From: an uncultured Acetobacteraceae bacterium
Lineage (GTDB): Bacteria; Pseudomonadota; Alphaproteobacteria; Acetobacterales; Acetobacteraceae
Length of the DNA stretch: 64,000 nucleotides
Assembly (NCBI GenBank): GCA_943912335.1
Contig: CALTUD010000022.1
Location: forward strand, 7,187 to 71,186
Reading direction: 5' to 3'
The notes below the pieces were generated by a model. The model made no database searches. It saw nothing but the letters and a program-made list of their open reading frames with translations, and was not told where the DNA came from. The translations under genes and the position numbers were made by a program. This document shows, piece by piece, positions 34,586 to 43,697 of this stretch (position 1 is the stretch's first letter; the number at the start of each line of letters is the position of its first letter).

Positions 34586-36085
34586 TCAGGCCTCGGCCGG
34601 CTCCTTGTCCACCGCCACCTGATTCCGGCCGCCGGCTTTTGCAGCATAGAGCGCCCGGTCGGCGGATGCGATCAGCGCGGAGATGGGCCCGTAGCCGTAG
34701 CGGCCCGTGGCAACGCCGACGCTGATCGTCACGCGGTCGCCCGTGACGGTCCGGTTCGGGATCGCGAGCTGGGAAACGGTCATCCGCAATCGTTCCCCGA
34801 TCTGACGGGCCTGGGTGATCGTCGCGCCAGGAAGCAGAACCGCGAATTCCTCGCCACCGTAACGGAAGACCGTACCGTTCGATTTCGACAGCGCGCGATC
34901 CAGCGCCCCTGCCACCATGCGCAAACAGGCGTCCCCGGCGTCGTGGCCGAGACGGTCGTTGATCATCTTGAAATGATCGATGTCGATCAGAAGCAGGGCG
35001 ATCAGAACACCGTGCTTTCCCGACCGGCTCCACAACTCCGTCAGATTGTTCTGGAAAGCGCGGCGGTTCGCGATCTCGGTCAGGTCGTCATACAAGGAAA
35101 GACGCAGCAGGCGATCCCGCGCCAGGGCCAGCGCATCCTGGGCCTCCAGGTGATGGCTTTCCGTGATGGCCGAGCGCACCACCATGAGACCGAGCGCCAG
35201 CGTCATGGCGATCACGCTGGCCACGAACTCCTCCCGCGCGATGCTCATGGAAAGCCACATCAGAAGCAAGGTGAAGAAAGCAGGAGTCGCTCCGTCCACC
35301 AACAACGTCAGCTGACGCCGGGTCTGCACCGGTCGGGGCTCGGGATCGGGCTCCGCGGCCTTCAGGAACAGCAGACTGAGGAACGGCACGTCGACCAGGA
35401 CCGACATGAGCGTGGGGGCGAAACCCGTGCTCAACGCAAAGCTGTTGTAGGCGTCGGTCGCACCCGCATACAGCAACAAGAAAAGCAGAGCGGCGCGATC
35501 GAACGCTGCACGCTGAAGCGAATGGGATCGCCCCATCACCCGCAACGCGGCGATCGAGACCAAAGCCAGGTTCTCGTAGTAGAGCAGCTTGATCAGACGC
35601 GCGCTGGAAACCGGGAGCACGCTCCGGTCCACGAAAGGCAGGGCCGAAAACACGGCGATATAGAAGAGGAGCGCCGCCAGAAGGCTCTGCGCGATGTCGA
35701 TCCAGGCCAGCCGGCGCACGAGGCCGGGGCGATCCGGCAGAGCCAGGGCGGCGATCACGGCGATGCCGTAGGACAGGTAGAGAAACCCGGACAGGTCGGC
35801 GACGAACGGTGAGATATGCGAAACGCCGTCGGCCCAGGCCGCCGCGATTGACCCTGCACAGTTGATCAGAAGACCAGCGCCCAGCAGCGTCCACGCAATC
35901 CGTACGGTGGCGGTGCTGCCGCTGGCCAGTCGCCAGATCGCCACCACGGCCAGCAGCGGATCGGCGATCATGAACGGGTAGTCCAGCAGGCCGGCACTGG
36001 ACGTATCCAGCAGAATCGCCACCGCATGCGAGACCATGAACAACAGCGAAAGGCCGAACCAGGGGCGCCACGCCGTTGTCAGCAT
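34586..36085 (-). CDS. Membrane-bound diguanylate cyclase (GGDEF)
   Basis: Makes the second messenger cyclic di-GMP. The N-terminal about 300 residues contain eight or nine hydrophobic segments forming a membrane sensor domain of no type I can name. A short coiled linker is followed by the GGDEF domain (about residues 335-495). The signature is FRYGGEEFAVLLPG, an active GGEEF form, and LLIDIDHFKMINDRLGHDAG is the metal and substrate region. The stretch at the usual I-site position (four residues before GGEEF, TVFR) lacks RxxD, so product feedback is probably absent. Starts 16 nt after bioB on the same strand. Confidence 0.92.
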   Translation of the reverse strand: MLTTAWRPWFGLSLLFMVSHAVAILLDTSSAGLLDYPFMIADPLLAVVAIWRLASGSTATVRIAWTLLGAGLLINCAGSIAAAWADGVSHISPFVADLSGFLYLSYGIAVIAALALPDRPGLVRRLAWIDIAQSLLAALLFYIAVFSALPFVDRSVLPVSSARLIKLLYYENLALVSIAALRVMGRSHSLQRAAFDRAALLFLLLYAGATDAYNSFALSTGFAPTLMSVLVDVPFLSLLFLKAAEPDPEPRPVQTRRQLTLLVDGATPAFFTLLLMWLSMSIAREEFVASVIAMTLALGLMVVRSAITESHHLEAQDALALARDRLLRLSLYDDLTEIANRRAFQNNLTELWSRSGKHGVLIALLLIDIDHFKMINDRLGHDAGDACLRMVAGALDRALSKSNGTVFRYGGEEFAVLLPGATITQARQIGERLRMTVSQLAIPNRTVTGDRVTISVGVATGRYGYGPISALIASADRALYAAKAGGRNQVAVDKEPAEA

Positions 36086-36101
36086 ATGTCGGTGGCGATC
36101 C

Positions 36102-37121
36102 TCAAGCCGGGCGCATGCCCAGCCGCCGGATCAGCGCCATGTCGCGGTTCGCCGCCGGATTGGGTGTGGTCAGGAGCTTCTCGCCATAGAAGATCGAGTT
36201 GGCACCGGCCAGGAAGCAGAGCGCCTGGGTCTCGTCGCTCATCTCCTCGCGCCCGGCCGACAGGCGCACATGGCTCTTCGGCATGGTGATGCGGGCGGCG
36301 GCGATCACGCGAACGAAGTCGATCGGGTCCACCGCCGCCACATCGGCGAGCGGCGTGTTGGACACCCGCACCAGCATGTTGATCGGCACGCTTTCGGGAT
36401 GCTTCGGCAGGCTGGCGAGCGTGGCGATCAGGCTGGCCTGATCCTCCACCGTCTCGCCCATTCCGACGATGCCGCCGCAACACACGTTGATGCCGGCGTC
36501 CCGTACATGGGTGAGTGTGGTCAGGCGATCCTCGTAGGTCCGGGTGGTGATGATCTCGCCATAGAACTCGGGCGAGGTGTCGAGATTGTGGTTGTAGTAG
36601 TCCAGCCCGGACTGCTTCAGCCGCTCGGCCTGCCGTTCGTCCAGCATGCCCAGCGTGACGCAGCTCTCCATGCCCAGCGCCTTCACGCCCTCCACCATGG
36701 CGCAGACGGTTTCCAGATCGTGGTCCTTCGGGCTGCGCCAGGCGGCGCCCATGCAGAACCGGCTGGCACCGGCTTCCTTGGCGGCACGCGCATCGGCCAG
36801 AACCGCCTCCACCGCCATCAGACGGCTGGCCTTGATCGGCGCTTCCAGGGCGGCACTCTGCGGACAATAGGCGCAATCTTCCGGGCAACCGCCGGTCTTG
36901 ATCGACAGCAAGGTGGAGATCTGCACGTCCAGCGGATCGAAATGGGCGCGATGGGTCGATTGCGCCCGGAACATCAGTTCCGGAAACGGCAGCGCCATCA
37001 GCGCACGCACATCGGACGCGGTCCAGTCGTGACGCAGCCCGTCCGCCATCGCCGCGCTTCCGCCCGTTCCGACCCGCGCGCCATCCTTCAGTCCGGCCTG
37101 GTCGATGATGCCGTCTGGCAT
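36102..37121 (-). CDS. bioB: Biotin synthase
   Basis: Radical-SAM enzyme (339 aa) inserting sulfur into dethiobiotin, the last step of biotin synthesis. The Fe4S4-binding motif is GGCPEDCAYCPQSA (CxxxCxxC). Other family segments are FCMGAAWRSPKDHDLE, YNHNLDTSPEFYGEIITTR and GGIVGMGET, with the second cluster ligand Arg region in RITMPKSHVRLSAGREEMS. The start at 37121 follows GAGGAGG; an in-frame ATG six codons upstream lacks a site. It stands without other bio genes, so the rest of the pathway lies elsewhere or is absent. The GGDEF gene follows 16 nt downstream. Confidence 0.97.
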   Translation of the reverse strand: MPDGIIDQAGLKDGARVGTGGSAAMADGLRHDWTASDVRALMALPFPELMFRAQSTHRAHFDPLDVQISTLLSIKTGGCPEDCAYCPQSAALEAPIKASRLMAVEAVLADARAAKEAGASRFCMGAAWRSPKDHDLETVCAMVEGVKALGMESCVTLGMLDERQAERLKQSGLDYYNHNLDTSPEFYGEIITTRTYEDRLTTLTHVRDAGINVCCGGIVGMGETVEDQASLIATLASLPKHPESVPINMLVRVSNTPLADVAAVDPIDFVRVIAAARITMPKSHVRLSAGREEMSDETQALCFLAGANSIFYGEKLLTTPNPAANRDMALIRRLGMRPA

Positions 37122-37199
37122 GGTCGCCTCCTCAATCACTGCTTGATCGACGCATGTGCCATATCGCCGCGCGCAGGGGAAACCGATCCTTTCGCCAGC

Positions 37200-37219
37200 A
37201 AATGCGATTGATTATCACT
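37200..37219 (+). promoter_or_regulatory. Fur-like iron box before the siderophore receptor
   Basis: AAATGCGATTGATTATCACT lies 42 nt before the receptor start and differs at two positions from the common proteobacterial Fur-box form AAATGCGAATGATTATCATT. Iron-dependent repression of the receptor is therefore likely. The comparison is from memory of the consensus. Confidence 0.65.
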
Positions 37220-37260
37220 AACATCTGTGACAGATCGGGCGTGAGCCAGGAGACGACGCC

Positions 37261-39468
37261 ATGCCTGTATCCGAACGACGACGCCTCCTCGCGGTCTGCG
37301 GTCTGACCGCGTTCGTGCTCGGCACCGGCGAGGCAGCATTCGCGGGCCCGATCGCCGTGGCTGCGGTCGCCCCGGTGACGGCCGCGGATTGCGACATGCC
37401 CGGACAGGCCCGGATGGGTGCTTGCTCCAACGAAAGCATCGTGGTGCGCGCCAAGCGCCGCAACCAGACCGAGGTCCGCCTCGGCGGCCAGCTCGGCGCG
37501 CTCGGCGACAAGAACGGGCTCGACGTCCCGTTCAGCATCAAGAGCTACGGCGCCGCCCTGATCCTGAACCAGCAGCCGCAGACGCTCGGACAGGTGCTGG
37601 AAAACGATCCCTCCGTGCGCACCACCTTCGGCTACGGCAATTTCTCCGAGGTGTTCGTGATCCGAGGCTTTCCGGTCTACAGCGACGACGTCTCGGTCGA
37701 CGGGCTCTACGGCGTGGCGCCGCGTCAGCTCGTCTCGCCGGAACTCTACGACCAGGTGCAGGTGTTGGACGGCGCCAATGCTTTCCTGAACGGCGCGGCG
37801 CCCGGCGGCTCGTCCATCGGCGGCGGCGTCAACCTGGTGATGAAGCGGGCAGGTGAGGAGCCGCTCCTTCGTCTCACCGGCACCTACGCCAGCGATTCGC
37901 TGGGCGGCGGCGCCATCGACATGAGCCGCCGTTTCGGGCGCGACAAGCAGTTCGGCGTCCGCATCAATGCCTCCGGCTCCAGCGGCGGCACCACGCTGGA
38001 CGGCGAGCATCGTGACTCCACCACCGTCGGCGGCGCGTTCGACTGGCGCAGCGATCGGGCGCATCTGTCGCTGGACGTCGCGTATCAGAACAAGGGCGTG
38101 CGCTTCGGCCGCACGGAGATCTTCCTGGCCCCGGGCGTCCAGGTGCCGAAGGTGCCCTCCAACACCCGCAATTACGGCGAGCGCTGGGCCTATACGCGGT
38201 TGAAGGACGTGTTCGGCGTCCTGCATGGCGACTACAAGCTGCTGCCGAACCTCACCGCCTATGCCGATGTCGGCGGACGCGACGGTTCCGAGAATGGCGA
38301 CTACTCCTCGCTCACCCTCTCCAACGGCAGCACGGGCGCCGGCATCGCCGGCTTCATGCGCGTACCCCGCACGGATGACAACGAGAGCGTGCGCGGGGGG
38401 CTGCGCGCGAAACTCGCCACCGGCCCGATCCGGCACACGCTCGATCTGGGCGGCTCCGGCCTGTGGGAAACCGGCCGCTACGCTTATGCGTCCGCCGGCA
38501 AGTCCGCGGCCAATCTCTACACGCCGATCTACGCGCCCCTACCCAAAATCACCGGCATCGGCGGTGACCTGGCCGATCCCTTCCCGATCAACCGCACCAA
38601 CCTTGCCAGCGTCTACGGCTCCGACACGCTGTCCGCCTTCGACGACCGCGCGTCCCTGATCGTCGGCGTGCGCGAGCAGCGCATCGTGGTAAACAGCTAT
38701 GCCTACGCCACCGGCCGTCTGAGCGCGCATTACGACGCCTCCAGGGCGACGCCGGTCGTCGGCCTGGTGGTGCACCCCACCCGCGATACGTCGCTCTATT
38801 TCAACCGGATCGAGGGGCTGGCGCAGGGCCAGATCGCCCCCGCCACCGCGAGCAATGCCGGGCAGTTGTTCCCGCCCTACACATCGGCCCAGTACGAGGT
38901 CGGCGCCAAGCTGGAGCGGTCGCGCTTCTCCGCCTCGCTCGCCCTGTTCCAGATCGAGCAACCCAGCGCCTTCAGCCGCCCGGGCGCCAGCGGCGTGCCG
39001 GACTTCGTGGTGGACGGAATGCAGCGCAATCGCGGCATCGAAGCCACCGTCAGCGGCGATCTCACCCGCGGCCTGCGCCTGATCGGCGGCGTCACCCTGA
39101 ACGACCCGGTGCTCACAAGGACGCTGAACGGCGCCACCGACGGCAACAAGGCGATCGGCATCCCGGACTACACAATGAACGCCAATCTCGAATACGACCT
39201 GCCGTTCCTGCACGGCGGCACCGTCACCGGCCGCGTGATCCAGACCGGAACGCAGCAGGTCAACACCGCCAACACGCTGCAACTGCCGAGCTGGACCCGG
39301 TTCGATCTCGGTGCGCGCTATACCTTCGTCGCGCAGAAACGCCCGGTCACGCTGCGCTTCGGCGTCGATAACGTCGCCAACGAACGCTACTGGGCGTCCT
39401 CCTTCGGCGGCTACCTGCTGCAGGGCGACGCTCGTACCTACAAGCTGTCTCTGTCCGTGGATCTGTAG
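37261..39468 (+). CDS. TonB-dependent siderophore receptor
   Basis: Outer-membrane receptor (735 aa) for a ferric siderophore. The signal peptide (about 1-28) is followed by a short periplasmic lead and the TonB-box region ESIVVRAKRRN. The plug (about 80-195) contains PQTLGQVLENDPSVRTTFGY, FVIRGFPVYSDDVSVDGLYG and FLNGAAPGGSSIGGGVNLVM, which match the FhuE/FpvA-type siderophore receptors. The barrel ends LSLSVDL, a typical aromatic-aliphatic end. No FecR/FecI-type signalling N-domain is present, so it is not a transducer. A Fur-like box lies upstream. It is monocistronic and divergent from bioB. Confidence 0.94.
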   Translation: MPVSERRRLLAVCGLTAFVLGTGEAAFAGPIAVAAVAPVTAADCDMPGQARMGACSNESIVVRAKRRNQTEVRLGGQLGALGDKNGLDVPFSIKSYGAALILNQQPQTLGQVLENDPSVRTTFGYGNFSEVFVIRGFPVYSDDVSVDGLYGVAPRQLVSPELYDQVQVLDGANAFLNGAAPGGSSIGGGVNLVMKRAGEEPLLRLTGTYASDSLGGGAIDMSRRFGRDKQFGVRINASGSSGGTTLDGEHRDSTTVGGAFDWRSDRAHLSLDVAYQNKGVRFGRTEIFLAPGVQVPKVPSNTRNYGERWAYTRLKDVFGVLHGDYKLLPNLTAYADVGGRDGSENGDYSSLTLSNGSTGAGIAGFMRVPRTDDNESVRGGLRAKLATGPIRHTLDLGGSGLWETGRYAYASAGKSAANLYTPIYAPLPKITGIGGDLADPFPINRTNLASVYGSDTLSAFDDRASLIVGVREQRIVVNSYAYATGRLSAHYDASRATPVVGLVVHPTRDTSLYFNRIEGLAQGQIAPATASNAGQLFPPYTSAQYEVGAKLERSRFSASLALFQIEQPSAFSRPGASGVPDFVVDGMQRNRGIEATVSGDLTRGLRLIGGVTLNDPVLTRTLNGATDGNKAIGIPDYTMNANLEYDLPFLHGGTVTGRVIQTGTQQVNTANTLQLPSWTRFDLGARYTFVAQKRPVTLRFGVDNVANERYWASSFGGYLLQGDARTYKLSLSVDL

Positions 39469-39787
39469 GCGCCAGGCCGGTATCGGGTGCGGCGCCGGAA
39501 GACGGGTCGGGGGAGGGACGCCCGCTTCTGCGCTCGATCCGAAGCGAGGCGGACGTCAGTAGACCGCCGTCTCCCGCGTGCGAAACCCGGAAGGCGCCAT
39601 AGCGTGTCGCAGATCACGCTACACTTCGGCGCATCCCGCCAATGACTGACGTTCTGAACCATATCGCCAGCAAAGGTTGCTGCTCGAGTGTAAAAATACA
39701 CTGAGAAAACAACTACTTGTGGAATCTTTGCCTTTGGCACGGCGGCTGCTGAGAGGAGAGGGCAACCTTCCACATCAGGAGCCGACC
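39469..39787. other. Intergenic region between receptor and UrcA gene
   Basis: No gene or strong terminator was found in these 319 nt. The GC content falls towards the right end, where the UrcA-gene promoter should lie, but no clear pair of promoter boxes was recognised. Confidence 0.5.
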
Positions 39788-40129
39788 ATGGTCCGTATCG
39801 TCCGCCCCGCTATTCTCGCCGCCGTTCCCGCCCTGCTGCTGCTCTCGCTGCAGCCGGCCGCCGCCCAGGCCGATCCGGTATCGGCAACGGTGAAACTCTC
39901 CGACCTCGACCTGTCTACCCAGGCCGGCATCGACACCGCCAATCATCGTTTCGACGTCGCCGCGCACCGTGTCTGCATGGACGGCAGCTATTCCACCCTG
40001 GCCGGCAGCGCGGAAGACGAAGCCTGCCGCGCCGAGGTGCTGTCCAAATTCCAGCCCGCTCTGAACCGCCTCATCGCATCGGCCCGTCCGGCGAAGGCGA
40101 ACGTGCAACTGGCCCGAGCCGGCGATTGA
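39788..40129 (+). CDS. UrcA-family secreted protein
   Basis: A 113-residue exported protein of the UrcA family, small periplasmic proteins common in sphingomonads, caulobacters and relatives with no known function. A signal peptide (about residues 1-28) ends AQA. The mature part follows the family pattern: VKLSDLDLSTQAGIDTANHR, then AHRVCMDGS with the first Cys, DEACRAEV with the second Cys and a closing helix. The two cysteines probably pair. The ATG at 39788 follows AGGAG; the frame open upstream to 39677 has no signal peptide at its start. It converges with sucD. Confidence 0.87.
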   Translation: MVRIVRPAILAAVPALLLLSLQPAAAQADPVSATVKLSDLDLSTQAGIDTANHRFDVAAHRVCMDGSYSTLAGSAEDEACRAEVLSKFQPALNRLIASARPAKANVQLARAGD

Positions 40130-40150
40130 GCCGGCCCGGACCGTTGGGGA

Positions 40151-41026
40151 TCAGCCCTTCAGAGCCTTCAGCATCGTCTCGCCGAGCAGCGACGGGCTGT
40201 CGGCGACATGGATGCCGGCTTCCTTCATCGCGGCGATCTTGGCGGCAGCGGTATCGTTGCCGCCGGTGATCACCGCGCCGGCATGGCCCATGCGACGGCC
40301 CGGAGGTGCTGTCACGCCGGCGATGAAACCGACGGTCGGCTTCTTGCGGCTGTTCTGTTGCAGGAACTTCGCCGCGTTGATCTCCGACGCGCCGCCGATC
40401 TCGCCGATCATGACGATGGATTCCGTCTCGTCGTCGGCCAGGAACATCTCCAGCACGTCGATGAAGTCCATGCCTTTCACCGGGTCGCCGCCGATGCCGA
40501 CGCAGGTGCTCTGGCCGAGACCCACCGCCGTGGTCTGCGCCACCGCTTCATAGGTCAGCGTGCCGGAGCGCGACACGATGCCGACCTTGCCCTTGCGGTG
40601 GATATGGCCCGGCATGATGCCGATCTTGCACTCGCCCGGCGTGATGATGCCCGGGCAGTTCGGCCCGATCAGCGTGCTCTTGGAGCGGCCCAGCGCCGAC
40701 TTCACCCGCACCATGTCCAGCACCGGAATGCCTTCGGTGATGCAGACGATCAGCGGCATCTCCGCGTCGATCGCTTCCAGGATCGAGTCCGCCGCGAACG
40801 GCGGCGGCACGTAGATCACGGACGCGGTGGCGCCGGTCTTCTCGCGCGCATCCGCCACGGTGTCGAACACGGGCAGGTTCAGGTGGGTCGAACCGCCTTT
40901 GCCCGGCGTTACGCCGCCGACCATCTTGGTGCCGTAGGCGATGGCCTGCTCGGCATGGAACGTGCCCTGAGCGCCGGTGAAACCCTGGGTGATGACCTTG
41001 GTTTCGGAATTGACCAGAACCGACAT
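40151..41026 (-). CDS. sucD: Succinyl-CoA synthetase alpha subunit
   Basis: Alpha subunit (291 aa) of the TCA-cycle ligase interconverting succinyl-CoA and succinate with nucleotide triphosphate formation. QGFTGAQGTFHAEQAIAYGT is the CoA-binding N-terminal Rossmann loop. IGPNCPGIITPGECKIGIMP precedes the active site. The phospho-histidine segment is GFIAGVTAPPGRRMGHAGAV. The ATG overlaps the sucC stop by one base (TGATG), with a good AGGGGAG site. The related malate-CoA ligase subunit MtkB has similar motifs, but context without serine-cycle genes favours SucD. It converges with the UrcA gene. Confidence 0.96.
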   Translation of the reverse strand: MSVLVNSETKVITQGFTGAQGTFHAEQAIAYGTKMVGGVTPGKGGSTHLNLPVFDTVADAREKTGATASVIYVPPPFAADSILEAIDAEMPLIVCITEGIPVLDMVRVKSALGRSKSTLIGPNCPGIITPGECKIGIMPGHIHRKGKVGIVSRSGTLTYEAVAQTTAVGLGQSTCVGIGGDPVKGMDFIDVLEMFLADDETESIVMIGEIGGASEINAAKFLQQNSRKKPTVGFIAGVTAPPGRRMGHAGAVITGGNDTAAAKIAAMKEAGIHVADSPSLLGETMLKALKG

Positions 41027-42225
41027 CAGTTCTTGCTCCCCTTCACCGCGGCGACGATCTTGCGCGCGGCGTCCGACAGATTGTCGGCGTTGATGATCGG
41101 CAGGCCGCTCTCGTCGATCAGCTTCTGGCCGAGCTCGACATTGGTGCCTTCCAGACGCACCACCAGCGGCACGCCCAGCTGCACCTCGCGCGACGCCTCG
41201 ATCACCGCGGTCGCGATGATGTCGCAGCGCATGATGCCGCCGAAGATGTTGACCAGGATGCCTTCGACGTTCTTGTCGGACAGCAGGATCTTGAACGCCG
41301 CGACGACGCGCTCCTTGGTGGCGCCACCGCCCACGTCGAGGAAGTTGGCCGGCTCCGCGCCTTCCAGCTTGATGATGTCCATGGTCGCCATGGCGAGGCC
41401 GGCGCCGTTCACCATGCAGCCGATCGAGCCGTCGAGCGCGATGTAGCTCAGGCCGTGACGGGCCGCTTCCAGCTCCTTCGGATCTTCCTCGCTCTCGTCG
41501 CGAAGATCCTCCAGCTCCGGATGGCGGAACAAGGCGTTGTCGTCGAAGCTCATCTTGGCATCGAGCGCCACCAGCGAGCCGTCACCGGTCACCACCAGCG
41601 GGTTGATCTCGATCGACGCCGCATCCAGCCCCACGAACGCGCCGTAGATCGCCTTCAGAACCTTGCCGAAATGGCCGATCGACTTGCCGGTGAGACCCAG
41701 CTTCGCCGCCAGCTCGCGGGCGATATAGTCGGAATAGCCGAGCGCCGGATCGATGGTGGCGTTCAGGATCTTCTCCGGAGAGTGGTGCGCCACCTCCTCG
41801 ATCTCCATGCCGCCCTCGCGCGAGGCGACGATGGCGATCCGGCCGCTCTCGCGGTCCGTCAGCATGGAGAGATACAGCTCCTGCTTGATGTCGCAGCCGG
41901 CCTCGACATAGAGCCGGTTCACCTGCTTGCCGGCGGCGCCGGTCTGCTTGGTCACCAGCACGTGGCCCAGCATCGCGGTCGCGGCTTCCTCGGCCTCGGC
42001 CGGGCTCTTCACCAGACGCACGCCGCCCTTGCCGTTCGGATCGTTGGCGAAGCGGCCGGCACCACGCCCGCCGGCATGGATCTGCGACTTCACCACATAG
42101 ACCGGACCCGGCAGCGAACGGGCGGCGGTGAGAGCCTCTTCGGGGGAACGGGCAACACGCCCTTCCAGCACCGGCAGACCGAACCCCTTCAGAAGGGATT
42201 TGGCCTGGTATTCGTGGATGTTCAT
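41026..42225 (-). CDS. sucC: Succinyl-CoA synthetase beta subunit
   Basis: Beta subunit (399 aa), with an ATP-grasp N-terminal domain and the succinate-binding C-terminal domain. MNIHEYQAKSLLKGFGLPV is the standard opening. VVKSQIHAGGRGAGRF is the ATP-grasp glycine loop, ASIEINPLVVTGDG and LDAKMSFDDNAL are the metal site, and DVGGGATKERV and GILVNIFGGIMRCDIIA are C-terminal signatures. The start is fixed by family alignment from memory; the frame open to 42315 is upstream non-coding. An AAGGAA lies somewhat far (about 12 nt) from the ATG. Forms an operon with sucD. Confidence 0.96.
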   Translation of the reverse strand: MNIHEYQAKSLLKGFGLPVLEGRVARSPEEALTAARSLPGPVYVVKSQIHAGGRGAGRFANDPNGKGGVRLVKSPAEAEEAATAMLGHVLVTKQTGAAGKQVNRLYVEAGCDIKQELYLSMLTDRESGRIAIVASREGGMEIEEVAHHSPEKILNATIDPALGYSDYIARELAAKLGLTGKSIGHFGKVLKAIYGAFVGLDAASIEINPLVVTGDGSLVALDAKMSFDDNALFRHPELEDLRDESEEDPKELEAARHGLSYIALDGSIGCMVNGAGLAMATMDIIKLEGAEPANFLDVGGGATKERVVAAFKILLSDKNVEGILVNIFGGIMRCDIIATAVIEASREVQLGVPLVVRLEGTNVELGQKLIDESGLPIINADNLSDAARKIVAAVKGSKN

Positions 42226-42411
42226 GCTGGATGAGTTCCTTCCTTGGGCACGCGCCGTTCGGGCCGTCGCCGAAGGGCCCGAGGCTCGGATTCCAGTCGG
42301 AGCGGATGTTTGCACCCGGTTCGAAGCGAAGTCACGCTGCGCTGCACAAAACTCTTACAATTCTGCCGCCAGACCGTCTGTCGCCCGGAATTTCAGCCTG
42401 CATGACGTTGA

Positions 42412-42426
42412 AAATGCTGAGCATTT
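42412..42426. promoter_or_regulatory. Perfect 15-nt palindrome in the sucC/ferritin-like gap
   Basis: AAATGCTGAGCATTT reads the same on both strands apart from its central base (7-1-7). It is an isolated AT-richer island in a GC-rich gap, 187 nt from the sucC start and 283 nt from the ferritin-like start. It is a candidate operator or binding site; no regulator is known for it. Confidence 0.4.
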
Positions 42427-42623
42427 CCGATATGCGTCATCTCAACCGCCCACCGTGTCGAAGCAAGACACCGCCTTGCCGACGGCCGGTCGGGCGAAGG
42501 GGCGTCGGCGGCATCGCTGCAACACCGTTCGGAATATCGCCCGGCGGCCGGAACGATCGGCCTCTCCGTCGCTATTCTCCCCATCCGTAACGCCCGGCCC
42601 CGTCGGGCGGCACATCCGATATT

Positions 42624-42651
42624 TTGTTCCGTTGCAGTCCGGTGTCATAAT
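42624..42651 (+). promoter_or_regulatory. Putative promoter of the ferritin-like gene
   Basis: TTGTTC (42624-42629), a 16-nt spacer and CATAAT (42646-42651) lie 57 nt before the start codon. The -10 matches five of six consensus bases; the -35 is moderate. Confidence 0.4.
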
Positions 42652-42708
42652 CCCCGGTCACGGCCGGCATGGAACGGCGTTCCGGACGGCAGGAAGTGGA
42701 CCGACGTA

Positions 42709-43578
42709 ATGAAGCATTGGCGTATCGAGGACGTGGCCTGGGACCGGTTCGAGCCGTCGAAGGTCGATCCCGACGTGCTCAAACTGGTGAAGGCCGCCTC
42801 CGTGGTCGAGCGCAACGGCGTCGACTACGCCGTCTACCTCCGCAACGTCTTCAACGACGATCCCGATTTCGGACAGGCCGCCGATAACTGGGCCGTCGAG
42901 GAAGTGCAGCACGGCGACGCGCTCGGCCAATGGGCCATGCTCGCCGACCCTTCCTGGGACTACCCGGCCGCCTTCGAGCGCTACCGGTCCTCCTACCACA
43001 TCCCCCTCGAGGTCGACGCCTCCGTGCGCGGCTCGCGCACCGGCGAACTCATCGCCCGCTGCATGGTCGAAACCGGCACCTCCAGCTTCTACACCGCCCT
43101 TGCCGACGCCACCGACGAGCCCGTGCTCAAAGGTATCTGCAAGCAGATCGCCGCCGACGAATACCGGCACTTCAAGCTCTTCTACGACCACATGAAGCGC
43201 TACCTCGCCCGCGAGAAACTCGGCGTCTGGTCCCGCACGCGCATCGCGCTCGGCCGCGTCACCGAAAGCGAGGACGACGAACTCGCCTACGCCTATCACT
43301 GCACCAACGAAGACCCGGCCCTCGCCTACGACCACAAGCGCTGCATCGCCGCCTACATGGCCCGCGCCATGGGCTTCTACCGCCAGTCCCATATCGACCG
43401 CGCCATGGGCATGATGTTCAAGACCATCGGCTTCACCCCGCACGGGCGCGTGTCGCGCGCCGCCTCGCGCCTCGCCTTCGGCGCCATGCGCCGCCGCGGG
43501 CAGAAATTCGCCAGGCAGGAGCAGGCACGGCCGGCGGTGGTCGGGCAGGGGGCGCTGCGAATGCACGCGGCGGAGTAA
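42709..43578 (+). CDS. Ferritin-like di-iron protein
   Basis: A 289-aa cytoplasmic helical protein with a probable carboxylate-bridged di-iron centre. The first helix has VVERNGVDYAVYLRNVF; the EVQHGD segment (NWAVEEVQHGDALGQW) gives the E-x-x-H pair of one site; TGTSSFYTALAD and IAADEYRHFKLFYDHM give the second D-E-x-x-H pair. This order matches ferritin-like/acyl-ACP desaturase-like proteins, though the chain ends in a basic tail (RRRGQKFARQ). No membrane segment. Substrate unknown; oxygen-dependent hydroxylation or desaturation is possible. It lies 119 nt before the M13 peptidase gene, with a twin hairpin between. Confidence 0.82.
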   Translation: MKHWRIEDVAWDRFEPSKVDPDVLKLVKAASVVERNGVDYAVYLRNVFNDDPDFGQAADNWAVEEVQHGDALGQWAMLADPSWDYPAAFERYRSSYHIPLEVDASVRGSRTGELIARCMVETGTSSFYTALADATDEPVLKGICKQIAADEYRHFKLFYDHMKRYLAREKLGVWSRTRIALGRVTESEDDELAYAYHCTNEDPALAYDHKRCIAAYMARAMGFYRQSHIDRAMGMMFKTIGFTPHGRVSRAASRLAFGAMRRRGQKFARQEQARPAVVGQGALRMHAAE

Positions 43579-43587
43579 CGCTCTACC

Positions 43588-43631
43588 TCAGGGGCGCTGC
43601 CCCTGAAACCCCGCTCAAGGCTCGCCTTGAG
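43588..43631. repeat. Twin-hairpin extragenic element, copy A
   Basis: Two adjacent perfect palindromes: TCAGGGGC-GCT-GCCCCTGA (43588-43606) and CTCAAGGC-TC-GCCTTGAG (43614-43631). It sits 9 nt after the ferritin-like stop. The same two-hairpin plan recurs at 45.8 and 48.2 kb. Each hairpin could stall or protect transcripts; elements of this kind are scattered in acetic-acid-bacterial genomes. Confidence 0.75.
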
Positions 43632-43697
43632 AATCCAGTCGGGTTGACGCACCGGGCGCTTCGGGTCTCCCTGTTTCGCAGTTATATCGAAACAAGG

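Larger units (their letters stand above)
42226..42708. promoter_or_regulatory. Divergent sucC/ferritin-like intergenic region
   Basis: This 483-nt gap contains no supported gene. It holds the control regions of sucC (leftward) and the ferritin-like gene (rightward), including the palindrome and the putative promoter listed separately. Short frames here overlap on both strands without ribosome sites. Confidence 0.5.

Noticed and set aside
42930..43697. N-terminal extension of the M13 peptidase frame
   Set aside because: The upstream in-frame part runs through the ferritin-like gene in another frame and is Arg/His/Pro-rich; the signal peptide begins only at 43698 or 43707.
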